Shown here: positions 18,075 through 26,572 of the stretch, piece after piece
How the letters are laid out: each line of letters opens with the position of its first letter
How positions within the stretch are numbered: the stretch's first letter is position 1
Source of the DNA: Hymenobacter sp. BT730
GTDB lineage: Bacteria > Bacteroidota > Bacteroidia > Cytophagales > Hymenobacteraceae
DNA: 45,651 nucleotides
NCBI RefSeq assembly: GCF_030542105.1
Contig: NZ_JAUOFB010000012.1
Location: 1 to 45,651, forward strand
Reading direction: 5' to 3'
The notes under the pieces: generated by a model
The model's input: only the letters and a program-made list of their open reading frames with translations
Databases searched by the model: none
What the model was told of the DNA's origin: nothing
Translations under genes and position numbers: made by a program

Positions 18075-20063
18075 TTACTCTTGCTCCGCTTCTACTGGCA
18101 CGGAATCATCCAGCAACACATGTGTCCAGCCTTCATGCTGATGGAACTCCGGAGCTTGCCGGCGGCGCTGCATAGCTTCCAGTACCTTCTGCTGAAAGCT
18201 CCAGCAGGTGGCCTGCCGTAAATCCAGCACTCTGGATAGCTCCTGGGAAGAGTAGTTTCCTTTGTGCGTATGGATCAGAAAGACTGCATATAGAGCCTTA
18301 ACAATAGAGAACTTACACTTCTGAAACAGCGTGTAAGCCGTAGCCGACTCTACATAACGGCAGCGCGTGCACCGGCGCGAATGTGGCTCCCGGCCGTCGC
18401 AATATTTCTCGTGCCCGCATTTGCGGCAGTGGTATCCGTGCGCCCATTTTAAATCAGCCAGGTATACCAAACAGGCATCCTTGTCGGGATAGATGCGGCT
18501 GAACTCGCCAAAGTCCACCTCTTTGGAAAGTACCCGGGCTGTCTGGCTTTGATATAAGTCGCGCTGCAGATCCGTATTCAGCTTCTCAATAGCCGCCGCC
18601 TGCAAGGCCAGTAACCCGTTAGCCTGCAGCAGTTCACGGTTCTGCGCGCTGATGGTGTCACTCTGCTGGCGCAGCTCTTCGGTACGGCGGGCTACCTCCC
18701 CTTCCAGTTCCGTGTTTAATTGGTCTTTCAGTTCCTGATTCTGCCGTAGCTGCTCTACTAGTCGGTCCTGGGCCAAATGCTTTTTATGCAGCTGTTTTAC
18801 CAGTTTAGCCTGCGCCCTGATGGTGGCATCTTTAATGGCTTTGATCTTTTCTCCCAGCGCGTATGAAAGCACTACCACTTCTATCACGAAGGCGGCATTC
18901 ATACTATATACCGTGGCCGTAGTAGTGAAGGTATTAATGCCCAGCTTGCGCAAAATCAGAAAGCCTACACTAAGCGCTACCAAAGCATGGGCCAGCAGGA
19001 AAAAGCGGGCTGCCCGCATGCCACTGCGCCATATCCGAAAGGCAGCGTAGTACAGCATGCCGTATGGCAGCAGATAAAACCAGAAACCCCACCCCGAATG
19101 CAGCCAGACGGCATCCAGCAACAATACCCCCACACTACTGAGCACCACCACGCGCAGCCACTTATCATAGCGCGGTAGGCGCTGGGGAGCATCCAGAAAC
19201 TGCCGGGCGTAATAACTAAAAGTGAGCAGCAGCAGAATAGGTGAACCCAGAATAACTACCTGATTTAAGTAAGGCTGATTTGGCCATAAATATTGAAAGC
19301 CCAGTCCATCTTCAGAGAGAAACAACAGACTACAGCTCAGCACATATAGTACATAGCGCAGGTAGGTCTGCTCGCCAATAAACAGGTAGAGGCACAGATT
19401 ATAAATTACCATAATCAGGAGCACTCCATAGAAAGCGCCCAAAAGGCCATATTCTGCCTGAAAGTGCTCGGCTAATGACTGCTCCGTCCGCAGGCGGCTA
19501 AGAAAGCTGGTTTTGGAAGTTGACTTCAGCCGTAGATAGAAGGTTTGGGTCTCATTGGGCTTCAGCGGCAGATAAAACAGAAAGTTTTTGTATGCCAGCT
19601 TCCGGGTAGCCAGCGGCCGGTCGGCGCCGGTATACACGCCCTCTGCGGCATCGGCGGAAGGAAAAAATGCTATGTCATTCAGATGGGAGTCAAACAACTC
19701 CAGGTACCAATGCCGGCGCACAGCACCCTTAGCCTTTACCTGCAGCTTCAGCCAGTAGGCTGAATTGGGGTGCTCCATGTTGGTAACGGCCTTATCACCG
19801 GGCACAAAGCGGGCGGCATAGGCCGGCTGCTGCACTTGGGCCAGCGTAAGCCGGCCGGTGGTGTCTTCCAGCAAGCCATAGGAAGCCGGATCAACAAATA
19901 ACTCTTCCAGCCCGGGGTGCACCTGTAGGGCGTGAGTTTGTGCTGCAACCTGACTTTCCGGAGCCCAAACCAGCACCAGAATCAAGCTCAGCCAGCCACC
20001 CAAAAAGCGGCGCAATATGTGGGAAGTAGGATAAGGTAGACAGCCGTGCATAAGGACTTCCAA
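18075..20063 (-). CDS. 7TM-DISM receptor fused to IS1595-type zinc ribbon and HTH (probable PUL regulator)
   Basis: A 662-residue membrane protein. Order of parts: signal peptide (about 18-42); periplasmic 7TMR-DISMED2-like beta domain (about 45-195), a fold related to carbohydrate-binding domains; seven membrane segments (about 205-402); a coiled coil (about 408-505); and a zinc ribbon with CxxC pairs at C546/C549 and C565/C568. After that comes a helical segment (576-632) matching the helix-turn-helix of IS1595-family transposases (ATAYTLFQKCKFSIVKALYA). The DDE catalytic domain is absent; the protein ends 30 residues later. There is no histidine-kinase, GGDEF or LytTR domain. It starts 22 bp after the GH5 stop. 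Inference: it senses glycan outside the membrane and binds DNA inside. Confidence 0.85.
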   Translation of the reverse strand: MEVLMHGCLPYPTSHILRRFLGGWLSLILVLVWAPESQVAAQTHALQVHPGLEELFVDPASYGLLEDTTGRLTLAQVQQPAYAARFVPGDKAVTNMEHPNSAYWLKLQVKAKGAVRRHWYLELFDSHLNDIAFFPSADAAEGVYTGADRPLATRKLAYKNFLFYLPLKPNETQTFYLRLKSTSKTSFLSRLRTEQSLAEHFQAEYGLLGAFYGVLLIMVIYNLCLYLFIGEQTYLRYVLYVLSCSLLFLSEDGLGFQYLWPNQPYLNQVVILGSPILLLLTFSYYARQFLDAPQRLPRYDKWLRVVVLSSVGVLLLDAVWLHSGWGFWFYLLPYGMLYYAAFRIWRSGMRAARFFLLAHALVALSVGFLILRKLGINTFTTTATVYSMNAAFVIEVVVLSYALGEKIKAIKDATIRAQAKLVKQLHKKHLAQDRLVEQLRQNQELKDQLNTELEGEVARRTEELRQQSDTISAQNRELLQANGLLALQAAAIEKLNTDLQRDLYQSQTARVLSKEVDFGEFSRIYPDKDACLVYLADLKWAHGYHCRKCGHEKYCDGREPHSRRCTRCRYVESATAYTLFQKCKFSIVKALYAVFLIHTHKGNYSSQELSRVLDLRQATCWSFQQKVLEAMQRRRQAPEFHQHEGWTHVLLDDSVPVEAEQE

Positions 20064-20085
20064 GATACTAAAACGCCTGACGTGC

Positions 20086-21951
20086 TTACTCTACTGCCGT
20101 AGCGGAGCTACCAGGTATAAACCGCAGCCAACTAAGCTGCTCTACCGGTTGCTCCACCCCAATCTGTAACGTATGCGTCCCAGCCGACAGTGGCGTAGTA
20201 GTCAGCGAAATAGTTGTCCAGATGGGAGTGCTGCTGGCTGGCGGTACCGAAGCTGTTACTATGGGAGCGTCATCTATCCGGAAAGTAAGGCGCCCCGCGG
20301 TCGTAGCAGGTTTCAGCCGCACCTGCAGTGTGTAAGTGCCCGCCGCGGCTACAGTTACCGTGTAGCGTAGCCACTCTCCCACCTGTAGCTCGCTCACCAC
20401 AAAACCACTGGATTGCTGATCGGGTGTGCGCTCAATATCCACGCCGTCGTTCCGGTAGGCGCCGCCCTGATTTACGGGAGCCGTATTGCGGTAATCTACG
20501 CGGGCCGCATAGGTATCCTGATACGCAATGCCCGCTCTGCCCATATCATACGCCGTGGCCTGAATGGTGCCGGGAATTTGCAGGGGCGTAAAAGGAAGGC
20601 GGGTGTCAGCGGGTTGCGTGAGAGCCGCTACTACATCTTTGTTTATCAGGCAATTCTTAAACTCAACATTCTGCAAAAGCTGGTTACGCCCGCTTGCCGT
20701 TAGAATGCTGCCGTAGGGTAATGCCTGCAACAGGCCGCTGGTAGCATCTACTCGTTTCAGATTCCAGTGACACCACCCAATGTTTTCCGCATTTAGTCCC
20801 TGCACAGCGGTAATAAACCAGTCGTTGGAATTTTCGCCGGTTTCTCCTACCCACACCGGTACCTGATGTTGGTCACGGAAAGCCGCCAGGTTATGCAGCA
20901 GGTTGATTTGGTTCGGGTTAGGGTCAGTAGCGCTGGGACTGTTGGAGCACCAGTAGCGGTGCGCATTATACACCAGGTTGGGACGCAGCTCAGCGGGTAG
21001 CTTATCGGGGGTCAGGTTGGTGTATTCATTGCCATAGCCATTACCTTCCAGCAGCACCAGGTGCTTGTCCTGCTGGCCTCGGACAGCTTGCAGCAGACGG
21101 ATGTACAAGGCTCGCAACTCCTGATTATCAGCACTCAGGCCATTGGCAGGATTCAGATTGTGTGGCTCATTAATCAGGTCGTACATGGCCACACGGGTAT
21201 CAGTGCGGTACCGGGCCGCCAATTGCTCCCAAAGGCGCACAGTAGCATCCTGGTACACCATTCGGCCGCGCTGGTCTTTTCGTTTCCAGAGGTCCAGCGG
21301 CACCAGGTTATCGTTGATGTTCCGGTCCGTACCCTGGCCGCCGGGAGCTGCGTGCAGGTCCAGGACTACATAAAGGCCGCGGGCGCCGCACCAGCGCAGC
21401 ACATCATCAATGTAGCCGAAACCCTCCAGCTTTCGGCCGGTAAAGAGTTGGCCCCGGTCATACCAGGCAGCCAAAGAATCGGTGTAGGCAGTAATGCTGG
21501 CGGGGTCCTGCAGCGCCCGGAAGCGAGTAAGGCGCTGGCCGGGAGTCAGAAACAAGTCATAATGCAGTGGCAGGCGCACGCAGTTGAAGCCCTGATCTGC
21601 CAGGAAATCCACATCCGCTTTTGTTACAAAGCGCGCCCGATAGCGGCGGTAGAACTTCTGCACCTGTTTAGGCGACAGGTTGCGCAGCAAGGCCGCCTGA
21701 ATGCGGCCCTGGGAGTTCAGGGAATCAGTACCCAGGATGTAGCTTTCCTGCAGGAGCCACCCGCCCAGGTTTACGCCGCGCAGCACCACTTTCTGGTTCT
21801 GAGCATTCACAATGTCGGGCCCCTGTGCCCGCAACAGTTGCTGAGCATTGGCGCCATTGGCCAGCAGGCTCAGCAGGCCAATGAACGTGATGCGGCCCAC
21901 CCCTTGGCAGAAGCCCTTTAGGGTATTCGATAAACAAAAGCCAGTGGTCAT
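20086..21951 (-). CDS. GH5 family glucanase with C-terminal CBM6-like domain
   Basis: A 621-residue secreted enzyme. After the signal peptide (ending near ANGANAQ, 31-37) comes a GH5 (cellulase-like) barrel with GVNLGGWLL (59-67), the acid/base E262 in LINEPHN and the nucleophile E370 in VWVGETGEN. Residues about 462-614 form a CBM6-type beta-sandwich (GTIQATAYDMG, VGEWLRYTVTVAAAGTYTLQVR). GH5 members with the GVNLGGWL start are often exo-beta-1,3-glucanases or beta-1,6-glucanases, which fits a laminarin-type PUL, but specificity is inferred. It is the first gene of its transcription unit, and the 7TM regulator follows closely. Confidence 0.92.
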   Translation of the reverse strand: MTTGFCLSNTLKGFCQGVGRITFIGLLSLLANGANAQQLLRAQGPDIVNAQNQKVVLRGVNLGGWLLQESYILGTDSLNSQGRIQAALLRNLSPKQVQKFYRRYRARFVTKADVDFLADQGFNCVRLPLHYDLFLTPGQRLTRFRALQDPASITAYTDSLAAWYDRGQLFTGRKLEGFGYIDDVLRWCGARGLYVVLDLHAAPGGQGTDRNINDNLVPLDLWKRKDQRGRMVYQDATVRLWEQLAARYRTDTRVAMYDLINEPHNLNPANGLSADNQELRALYIRLLQAVRGQQDKHLVLLEGNGYGNEYTNLTPDKLPAELRPNLVYNAHRYWCSNSPSATDPNPNQINLLHNLAAFRDQHQVPVWVGETGENSNDWFITAVQGLNAENIGWCHWNLKRVDATSGLLQALPYGSILTASGRNQLLQNVEFKNCLINKDVVAALTQPADTRLPFTPLQIPGTIQATAYDMGRAGIAYQDTYAARVDYRNTAPVNQGGAYRNDGVDIERTPDQQSSGFVVSELQVGEWLRYTVTVAAAGTYTLQVRLKPATTAGRLTFRIDDAPIVTASVPPASSTPIWTTISLTTTPLSAGTHTLQIGVEQPVEQLSWLRFIPGSSATAVE

Positions 21952-22205
21952 ACCTGAACTGTGCTTTGCCTGGCAAGGGCAAACCTAGCCTGAGCAGACT
22001 TCTTTATGAGTCTGTGGCCAGGAGAAATCCGGAAATAAGGGGAGTATCCGCTACCAGGATGGCTGCTGCCGCCGGCACCCTTCCGCTATGCAAGATTGGA
22101 AGGATAACCAGACAGCCACCGGGTAAGGGCAGCAGATCAAATTAACAAGCCGTGTGCGGAAAAAACAAGCAAAAATCTGCTCCCAGGCTACTAAAATGGC
22201 ATTTG

Positions 22206-22217
22206 CGCTTACCTCAC
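22206..22217 (-). promoter_or_regulatory. Shared upstream element, copy 2 (GH5-7TM unit)
   Basis: CGCTTACCTCAC is identical to the sequence upstream of the GH3 gene at 17901-17912. Here it is about 255 bp before the GH5 start. The accompanying AACAAGC block is at 22164-22170. Confidence 0.4.
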
Positions 22218-22313
22218 CATGGCTCACTATACACTTACACCACAACCGAAACCATTCATTTCGGCCTGCTTCCTGAATTATTTTTGCGCTGGTGGCCAGG
22301 TAGCTACACTTAT

Positions 22314-22353
22314 AAAAAACAATGCGGCAAGCCGGAGCGCTGCATTGTTTTTT
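22314..22353 (-). terminator. Terminator after menA
   Basis: Perfect 12-bp stem, AAAAAACAATGC at 22314-22325 pairing with 22342-22353, with T-runs on both strands. It lies 32 bp past the menA stop. Confidence 0.85.
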
Positions 22354-22385
22354 TCCTACATCCTGATTTTATAATCCGGGTTATT

Positions 22386-23306
22386 TTATAGCACCTGCCC
22401 TAGCCCAAATAGCAGGGTAAAGGCCAGTGTGGTCATGGCCATTTGCTTCAGGAGCGGATCCAGCTGCATAGACTCTTGCCGTAGCCAAACCTGCCGGGCA
22501 TTAAAGATGAACAGCGGTAAAGAAAGCAGGAAAAGCCACTGCCAGGGAGAGTGATAGGTTAAAGTGACGTACAGTATCGCGCAGCCGAAGCCTAAAATCA
22601 GCAGCAACCAGTGGTAGCGCCGCGCCCGCACTGGCCCCAACCGTACGGGCATGGTAATTTTGCCCGCTAACTCATCGGAGCGGATGTCGCGGATATTATT
22701 CACGTTGAGTACTGCAGTAGCAAAGCAGCCCAAGGCAGTGGCAGGCAGTAGTACGGTAAAAGGTAGGGTGCGGGTATGCAGATAGTAGGTGCCACACACG
22801 CCCACCAGTCCAAAGAATATGAATACGGACACGTCGCCGAGGCCGGCATAGCCGTAGGGTTTGGCACCAACGGTATAGTTGACGGCCGCCCAAATAGCCG
22901 AAAGCCCCATTACAAAAAAAGCCAGGAACACCCAGGCGCCCCCGGTGCCCAGGGCCACCCAAAGCAGCGCCACACCCGAAACCAACGAGGCCACGCCAAA
23001 TACTGCCATGCCATGCTTCATTTGCTGCGGCGTTATAGCTCCGCTTTGCACGGCTCGTTGCGGGCCTTCGCGGTGCACACTGTCGGCGCCATTCTGGGAG
23101 TCGCCGTAGTCGTTGGCCAGGTTGCTTAGTATCTGGAGCAGAATGGTAGTGAGGGCAGCCAGCGCTAGTACCAGCCAGCTAAAATTACCTACTGATTTTG
23201 CCAGAAAGCTTCCCATAAAAATACTGGCCAGTGCCAGGGGCAAGGTGCGCGGCCGAAAAGCTGAAACCCAGGCCTGGGCCGGGTTGAGGGAAGCAGAAGT
23301 ATTCAA
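22386..23306 (-). CDS. menA: 1,4-dihydroxy-2-naphthoate polyprenyltransferase
   Basis: An integral membrane UbiA-family prenyltransferase that joins the polyprenyl tail to 1,4-dihydroxy-2-naphthoate in menaquinone synthesis. The first Asp-rich motif is NDYGDSQNGAD (65-75) and the second is in NNIRDIRSDELAGK; there are about eight or nine hydrophobic helices. From the TTG at 23306 the protein has 306 residues, matching the usual length, and begins NTSASLNPAQAWVSAFRPRT. An ATG at 23381 would add 25 non-conserved residues and would overlap a hairpin at 23349-23390, so I prefer the TTG. Confidence 0.88.
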   Translation of the reverse strand: MNTSASLNPAQAWVSAFRPRTLPLALASIFMGSFLAKSVGNFSWLVLALAALTTILLQILSNLANDYGDSQNGADSVHREGPQRAVQSGAITPQQMKHGMAVFGVASLVSGVALLWVALGTGGAWVFLAFFVMGLSAIWAAVNYTVGAKPYGYAGLGDVSVFIFFGLVGVCGTYYLHTRTLPFTVLLPATALGCFATAVLNVNNIRDIRSDELAGKITMPVRLGPVRARRYHWLLLILGFGCAILYVTLTYHSPWQWLFLLSLPLFIFNARQVWLRQESMQLDPLLKQMAMTTLAFTLLFGLGQVL

Positions 23307-23348
23307 AGGAATAAGACGTTTGACGGTAGTTGCCGATGCTTGTAAACA

Positions 23349-23390
23349 GGTTGTCAGCTGCCCTTCCCACCGGACGGACAACTGACAACC
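23349..23390 (-). terminator. Hairpin after the glutathione peroxidase gene
   Basis: GGTTGTCAG (23349-23357) pairs with CTGACAACC (23382-23390). It lies 25 bp past the peroxidase stop on the minus strand. No long T-run follows, so it is a weak terminator or a processing hairpin. Confidence 0.45.
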
Positions 23391-23414
23391 ATTTGTTCAG
23401 GCAGAAAACGGTAT

Positions 23415-24005
23415 TTACTTCAGAATATCAGCCACCAGCTCGTCGCTCATGGGCTTTACTTTAGAAGGGTAGAATTTAAGCACGTGCCCCTGCTCGTCTA
23501 CCAGGTATTTGCAGAAATTCCAGGAAGGGGCATCACTCACAGCGCCATTTTTTGACTTATCCGAGAGATACTTAAATAGTGGCTCTGTATCGTCGCCTTT
23601 CACCGAAACCTTAGAGAATAGTGGAAAGGTGACGCCATAGTTTTTCTCACAGAAAGTGGCAATTTCCTGGTTAGTCCCTGGTTCCTGGCCACCAAAGTTG
23701 TTAGCGGGAAAGCCCAGCACGGTTACCCGGTCGCCGTATTTCTTGTTCAGCTCTTCCAGCTCTTTGTACTGGGGCGTGTAGCCACACTCGGAAGCGGTAT
23801 TCACGATGAGCAGCTTTTTGCCTTTGTACTGACTCAGGCTGACATCTTTGCCATTGATATCCTTCACGGTGTAATCATACACGGTGCCTTGCGCGGTAGC
23901 TTCGGTCATGGTAGCAGAGGCTGTAGTGGAGGGTTTAGTCGCAGTAGAAGAAGAAAAGCCACAGGCGGCCATCCCGCCCAGCACAACTAAGAAAAAAGCT
24001 TTCAT
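23415..24005 (-). CDS. Glutathione peroxidase-family (thioredoxin-type) peroxidase, exported
   Basis: A 196-residue peroxidase that reduces hydroperoxides, in bacteria usually with thioredoxin. The catalytic site is NTASECGYTPQY with peroxidatic C74, completed by Q107 (GFPANNFGGQEPG) and W162/N163 (PSWNFCKYLV). C119 in ATFCEKNYGV is at the place of the usual resolving Cys. Unlike the cytoplasmic family members, it has an N-terminal hydrophobic segment ending GMAACGF, a lipobox with C15, so it is probably a periplasmic lipoprotein. A Ser/Thr linker (18-40) leads into the enzyme domain. It lies upstream of menA on the same strand. Confidence 0.92.
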   Translation of the reverse strand: MKAFFLVVLGGMAACGFSSSTATKPSTTASATMTEATAQGTVYDYTVKDINGKDVSLSQYKGKKLLIVNTASECGYTPQYKELEELNKKYGDRVTVLGFPANNFGGQEPGTNQEIATFCEKNYGVTFPLFSKVSVKGDDTEPLFKYLSDKSKNGAVSDAPSWNFCKYLVDEQGHVLKFYPSKVKPMSDELVADILK

Positions 24006-24125
24006 ACGGGTAAGATATTCGGTACAGGTCTACGTGAATAGGAATTGTTCTCCCGGTCAACTAGCAACAGCAAGTTATTGTTTTTTCCAGGGAAAGAACA
24101 GGGTTTCTTCCCAGCATTTAAGCAC

Positions 24126-24707
24126 TCAGGTGCGTGGCACCGTAAGCCACTTTTCCAGGTTGGTGGGCTGATAGGCCAGCATCTTATCGATAAGGCCGGC
24201 GGGCGTATCATCCTGCTGCAGCTGGGCGCGGTTTTCGGGGCGCAGAAAGCCTTCATCTACCATGCGGTCCAGGGCCTGCAGCTGGTGGCTGTAGAAGCCA
24301 TTTACGTTGAACACACCGCTGGGCTTTTGGTGCAAACCCAGTTGGCCCCAGGTCAGCACTTCAAACAGCTCTTCCAGGGTGCCGAAGCCGCCTGGCATGG
24401 CAATGAATCCTTCGGCCAGATCGGCCATCAGCAGCTTCCGCTCGTGCATGCTTTTCACCACGTGCAGCTCGGTAAGGCCCATATGTGCCAGCTCTTTATC
24501 GGCCAGAAAGTCGGGAATAACCCCGATGGACTTACCGCCATTCCGGATAACGCTGTCGGCTACGGCACCCATCAGGCCTACCCGGCCACCACCGTACACC
24601 AGCGTGAGGCCGCGCCGAACCAGCTCCTGGCCCATTAGGTCGGCTTGCTGGCGGTAAATTTCATTGAACCCGGAGCTTGCCCCACAGTACACGGCAACGC
24701 TTTTCAT
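24126..24707 (-). CDS. LOG family nucleoside 5'-monophosphate phosphoribohydrolase
   Basis: A 193-residue Rossmann-fold protein of the TIGR00730/LOG family. It has the diagnostic PGGFGTLEEL (105-114), VYGGGRVGLMGAVA (37-50) and conserved R90/K91 (MHERK). Family members release the base from nucleoside monophosphates, such as cytokinin ribotides, or cleave other nucleotides; bacterial roles are mostly unsettled. The length is normal. It lies downstream of argS, separated by a terminator, and 120 bp before the peroxidase gene, so it may be transcribed on its own. Confidence 0.9.
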   Translation of the reverse strand: MKSVAVYCGASSGFNEIYRQQADLMGQELVRRGLTLVYGGGRVGLMGAVADSVIRNGGKSIGVIPDFLADKELAHMGLTELHVVKSMHERKLLMADLAEGFIAMPGGFGTLEELFEVLTWGQLGLHQKPSGVFNVNGFYSHQLQALDRMVDEGFLRPENRAQLQQDDTPAGLIDKMLAYQPTNLEKWLTVPRT

Positions 24708-24739
24708 ATCAGTCGTTTTTTGAAGAACAGGAGGAAATA

Positions 24740-24771
24740 AAAACTCCCCTGCTGGTCAGAAGGGGAGTTTT
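24740..24771 (-). terminator. Terminator after argS
   Basis: AAAACTCCCCT (24740-24750) pairs perfectly with 24761-24771 around a 10-nt loop and ends in a T-run on the minus strand. It is 8 bp past the argS stop. Confidence 0.9.
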
Positions 24772-24778
24772 CTATTTG

Positions 24779-26572
24779 TTACATACGCTCGGGCACCGCA
24801 ATGCCCAGCAGGCCCATACTGGCCTTAATGGTGCGGGCCGTTTGCGCCGACAGCGCCACGCGGAAGGCTTTCTTCACCGGGTCTGACTCCACAAAAATGG
24901 GCACCTCGGTGTAGAAGCGGTTGTAGGCTTTGGCAATATCATAGGCGTATTGCGCCACCACGGCTGGCGAGAAGTTGCGGGCGGCCTCGGCCACCACGGC
25001 GGCGTAGCGGCCCAGCTCCTGCACCATCTCCTGCTCGGTTTCGTGCAGGGTGGTGAGCGTGCTCAGATCGGTGCTTTCCGAAACGCCCTGCTCCAGGGCC
25101 TTGCGGCGGATGGCCGAAATACGAGCGTGCGAATACTGAATGAACGGACCCGTGTGCCCCTCCAGGCTCACGGACTCCTCGGGGTTGAAGAGCATGCGCT
25201 TCTTGGGGTCTACCTTCAGCAGGTAGTACTTCAGGGCGCCCAGGCCCAGCATGTGGTAGAGCTGCTCGGCCTGCTCTTCGGTCAGGCCTTCGGTTTTGCC
25301 TTTTTCCAGCGTGGCGGCTTTGGCGGCCTCCACTACTTCGCGCACCAGCTCGTCGGCGTCTACCACGGTGCCTTCACGGCTCTTCATCTTGCCCGAGGGC
25401 AGATCTACCATGCCGTAGCTCAGGTGATGGATGGCCTCGGCGTAGGGCTTGCCCAGCTTGTGTAACACGGCCTTCAGCACCTGCATGTGGTAGTTCTGCT
25501 CGTCGGCAATAACGTACACCGAGAGGTCATAGTGGTAGTCCTGGTACTTCAGCTCGGCGGTGCCCAGGTCCTGGGTGATGTACACGGAGGTACCGTCGGC
25601 GCGGAGCAGGAGCTTTTCGTCGAGGCCTTCCTCTTTCAGGTCAACCCACACGGAGCCGTCTTCCTTCTTGAAGAACACGCCTTTCTGCAGGCCTTCTTCT
25701 ACCCGCTCTTTGCCCAGCAGGTAGGTTTCGGACTCGTAGTAATACTGGTCGAAATCGACGCCGATGTTCTTGTAGGTTTCGTCAAAGCCTTCGTACACCC
25801 AGCCGTTCATCTGCTTCCAGAGGCGGATAACCTCCTCCTCGCCCTGCTCCCACTGCTGCAGCATCTGCTGGGCATCGGTCATGAGCGGGGCGGTGCGCTT
25901 GGCTACGTCGGTGGCTACGCCCTCGGCTTCCAGCTGCTTTATTTCCTCGCGGTAGTGCTTCTCGAACAGCACGTAGTACTTGCCCGCCAGGTGGTCACCT
26001 TTGATGCCGGAGTCCTGTGGGGTTTCGCCGTGCCCGAAGCGCTGGTAGGCCAGCATCGACTTGCAGATGTGAATACCCCGGTCGTTTACCAGGTTGGCTT
26101 TGGTGACGGTGGCGCCGGTGGCCTTCAAAATCTCAGCCACGGAGTAGCCCAAGAAGTTGTTGCGCAGGTGGCCCAGGTGCAGGGGCTTGTTGGTGTTGGG
26201 CGAGGAATACTCCACCACCACGTCCTGCGGGCCGCCAGTGGGTACCGGCGCACCATCGGGCTGCCGGCGAAGCTGCTCGAACAGGGCCAGCCACTGGGCA
26301 TCGGCAATTTCCAGGTTCAGAAAGCCCTTCACCACGTTAAAGCCTTTCACTTTGGGCTCGTTGGCCACCAGCCACTCGCCCAGCGCCTGCCCAATCTGCT
26401 CGGGGCCTTTGCCCAGTGTTTTGGTCAGGGGGAAGGTGACCAGCGTGAACGAGCCGGCAAATTCCTTGCGGGTAGGCTGAATGGTAAGTTGATCCGGAGC
26501 TACCGAAGCCCCAAAGGCTTGCTGAATGGCGGTGCTGAGGGCGGCTTTAATCGACTGTTCGAGTTGTTGCAC
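24779..26572 (-). CDS. argS: Arginine--tRNA ligase
   Basis: A 597-residue class I aminoacyl-tRNA synthetase that charges tRNA-Arg. The HIGH motif is HLGH at 132-135 within NTNKPLHLGHLRNN. The KMSK-like loop is replaced, as is common in ArgRS, by GKMKSREGTVV. The N-terminal tRNA-binding domain (about 1-110) and C-terminal DALR anticodon-binding domain (ending LGIAVPERM) are both present. Start and length are normal for the family. It has its own terminator and a likely promoter about 210 bp upstream, so it is probably monocistronic with a long leader. Confidence 0.97.
   Translation of the reverse strand: MQQLEQSIKAALSTAIQQAFGASVAPDQLTIQPTRKEFAGSFTLVTFPLTKTLGKGPEQIGQALGEWLVANEPKVKGFNVVKGFLNLEIADAQWLALFEQLRRQPDGAPVPTGGPQDVVVEYSSPNTNKPLHLGHLRNNFLGYSVAEILKATGATVTKANLVNDRGIHICKSMLAYQRFGHGETPQDSGIKGDHLAGKYYVLFEKHYREEIKQLEAEGVATDVAKRTAPLMTDAQQMLQQWEQGEEEVIRLWKQMNGWVYEGFDETYKNIGVDFDQYYYESETYLLGKERVEEGLQKGVFFKKEDGSVWVDLKEEGLDEKLLLRADGTSVYITQDLGTAELKYQDYHYDLSVYVIADEQNYHMQVLKAVLHKLGKPYAEAIHHLSYGMVDLPSGKMKSREGTVVDADELVREVVEAAKAATLEKGKTEGLTEEQAEQLYHMLGLGALKYYLLKVDPKKRMLFNPEESVSLEGHTGPFIQYSHARISAIRRKALEQGVSESTDLSTLTTLHETEQEMVQELGRYAAVVAEAARNFSPAVVAQYAYDIAKAYNRFYTEVPIFVESDPVKKAFRVALSAQTARTIKASMGLLGIAVPERM

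Larger units (their letters stand above)
21952..22385. other. Upstream region of the PUL and 3' region of menA
   Basis: No gene is seen in these 434 bp. The part next to the GH5 gene is its leader and promoter region on the minus strand; it contains the shared 12-bp element (22206-22217) and AACAAGC (22164-22170). I find no exact TAnnTTTG box. The right part holds the menA terminator. Confidence 0.5.

Noticed and set aside
18421..18570. An insertion sequence or broken transposase in the PUL
   Set aside because: The IS1595-like zinc ribbon is in frame with the 7TM receptor, has no terminal inverted repeats around it and no DDE domain. It is part of the receptor and not a separate element.
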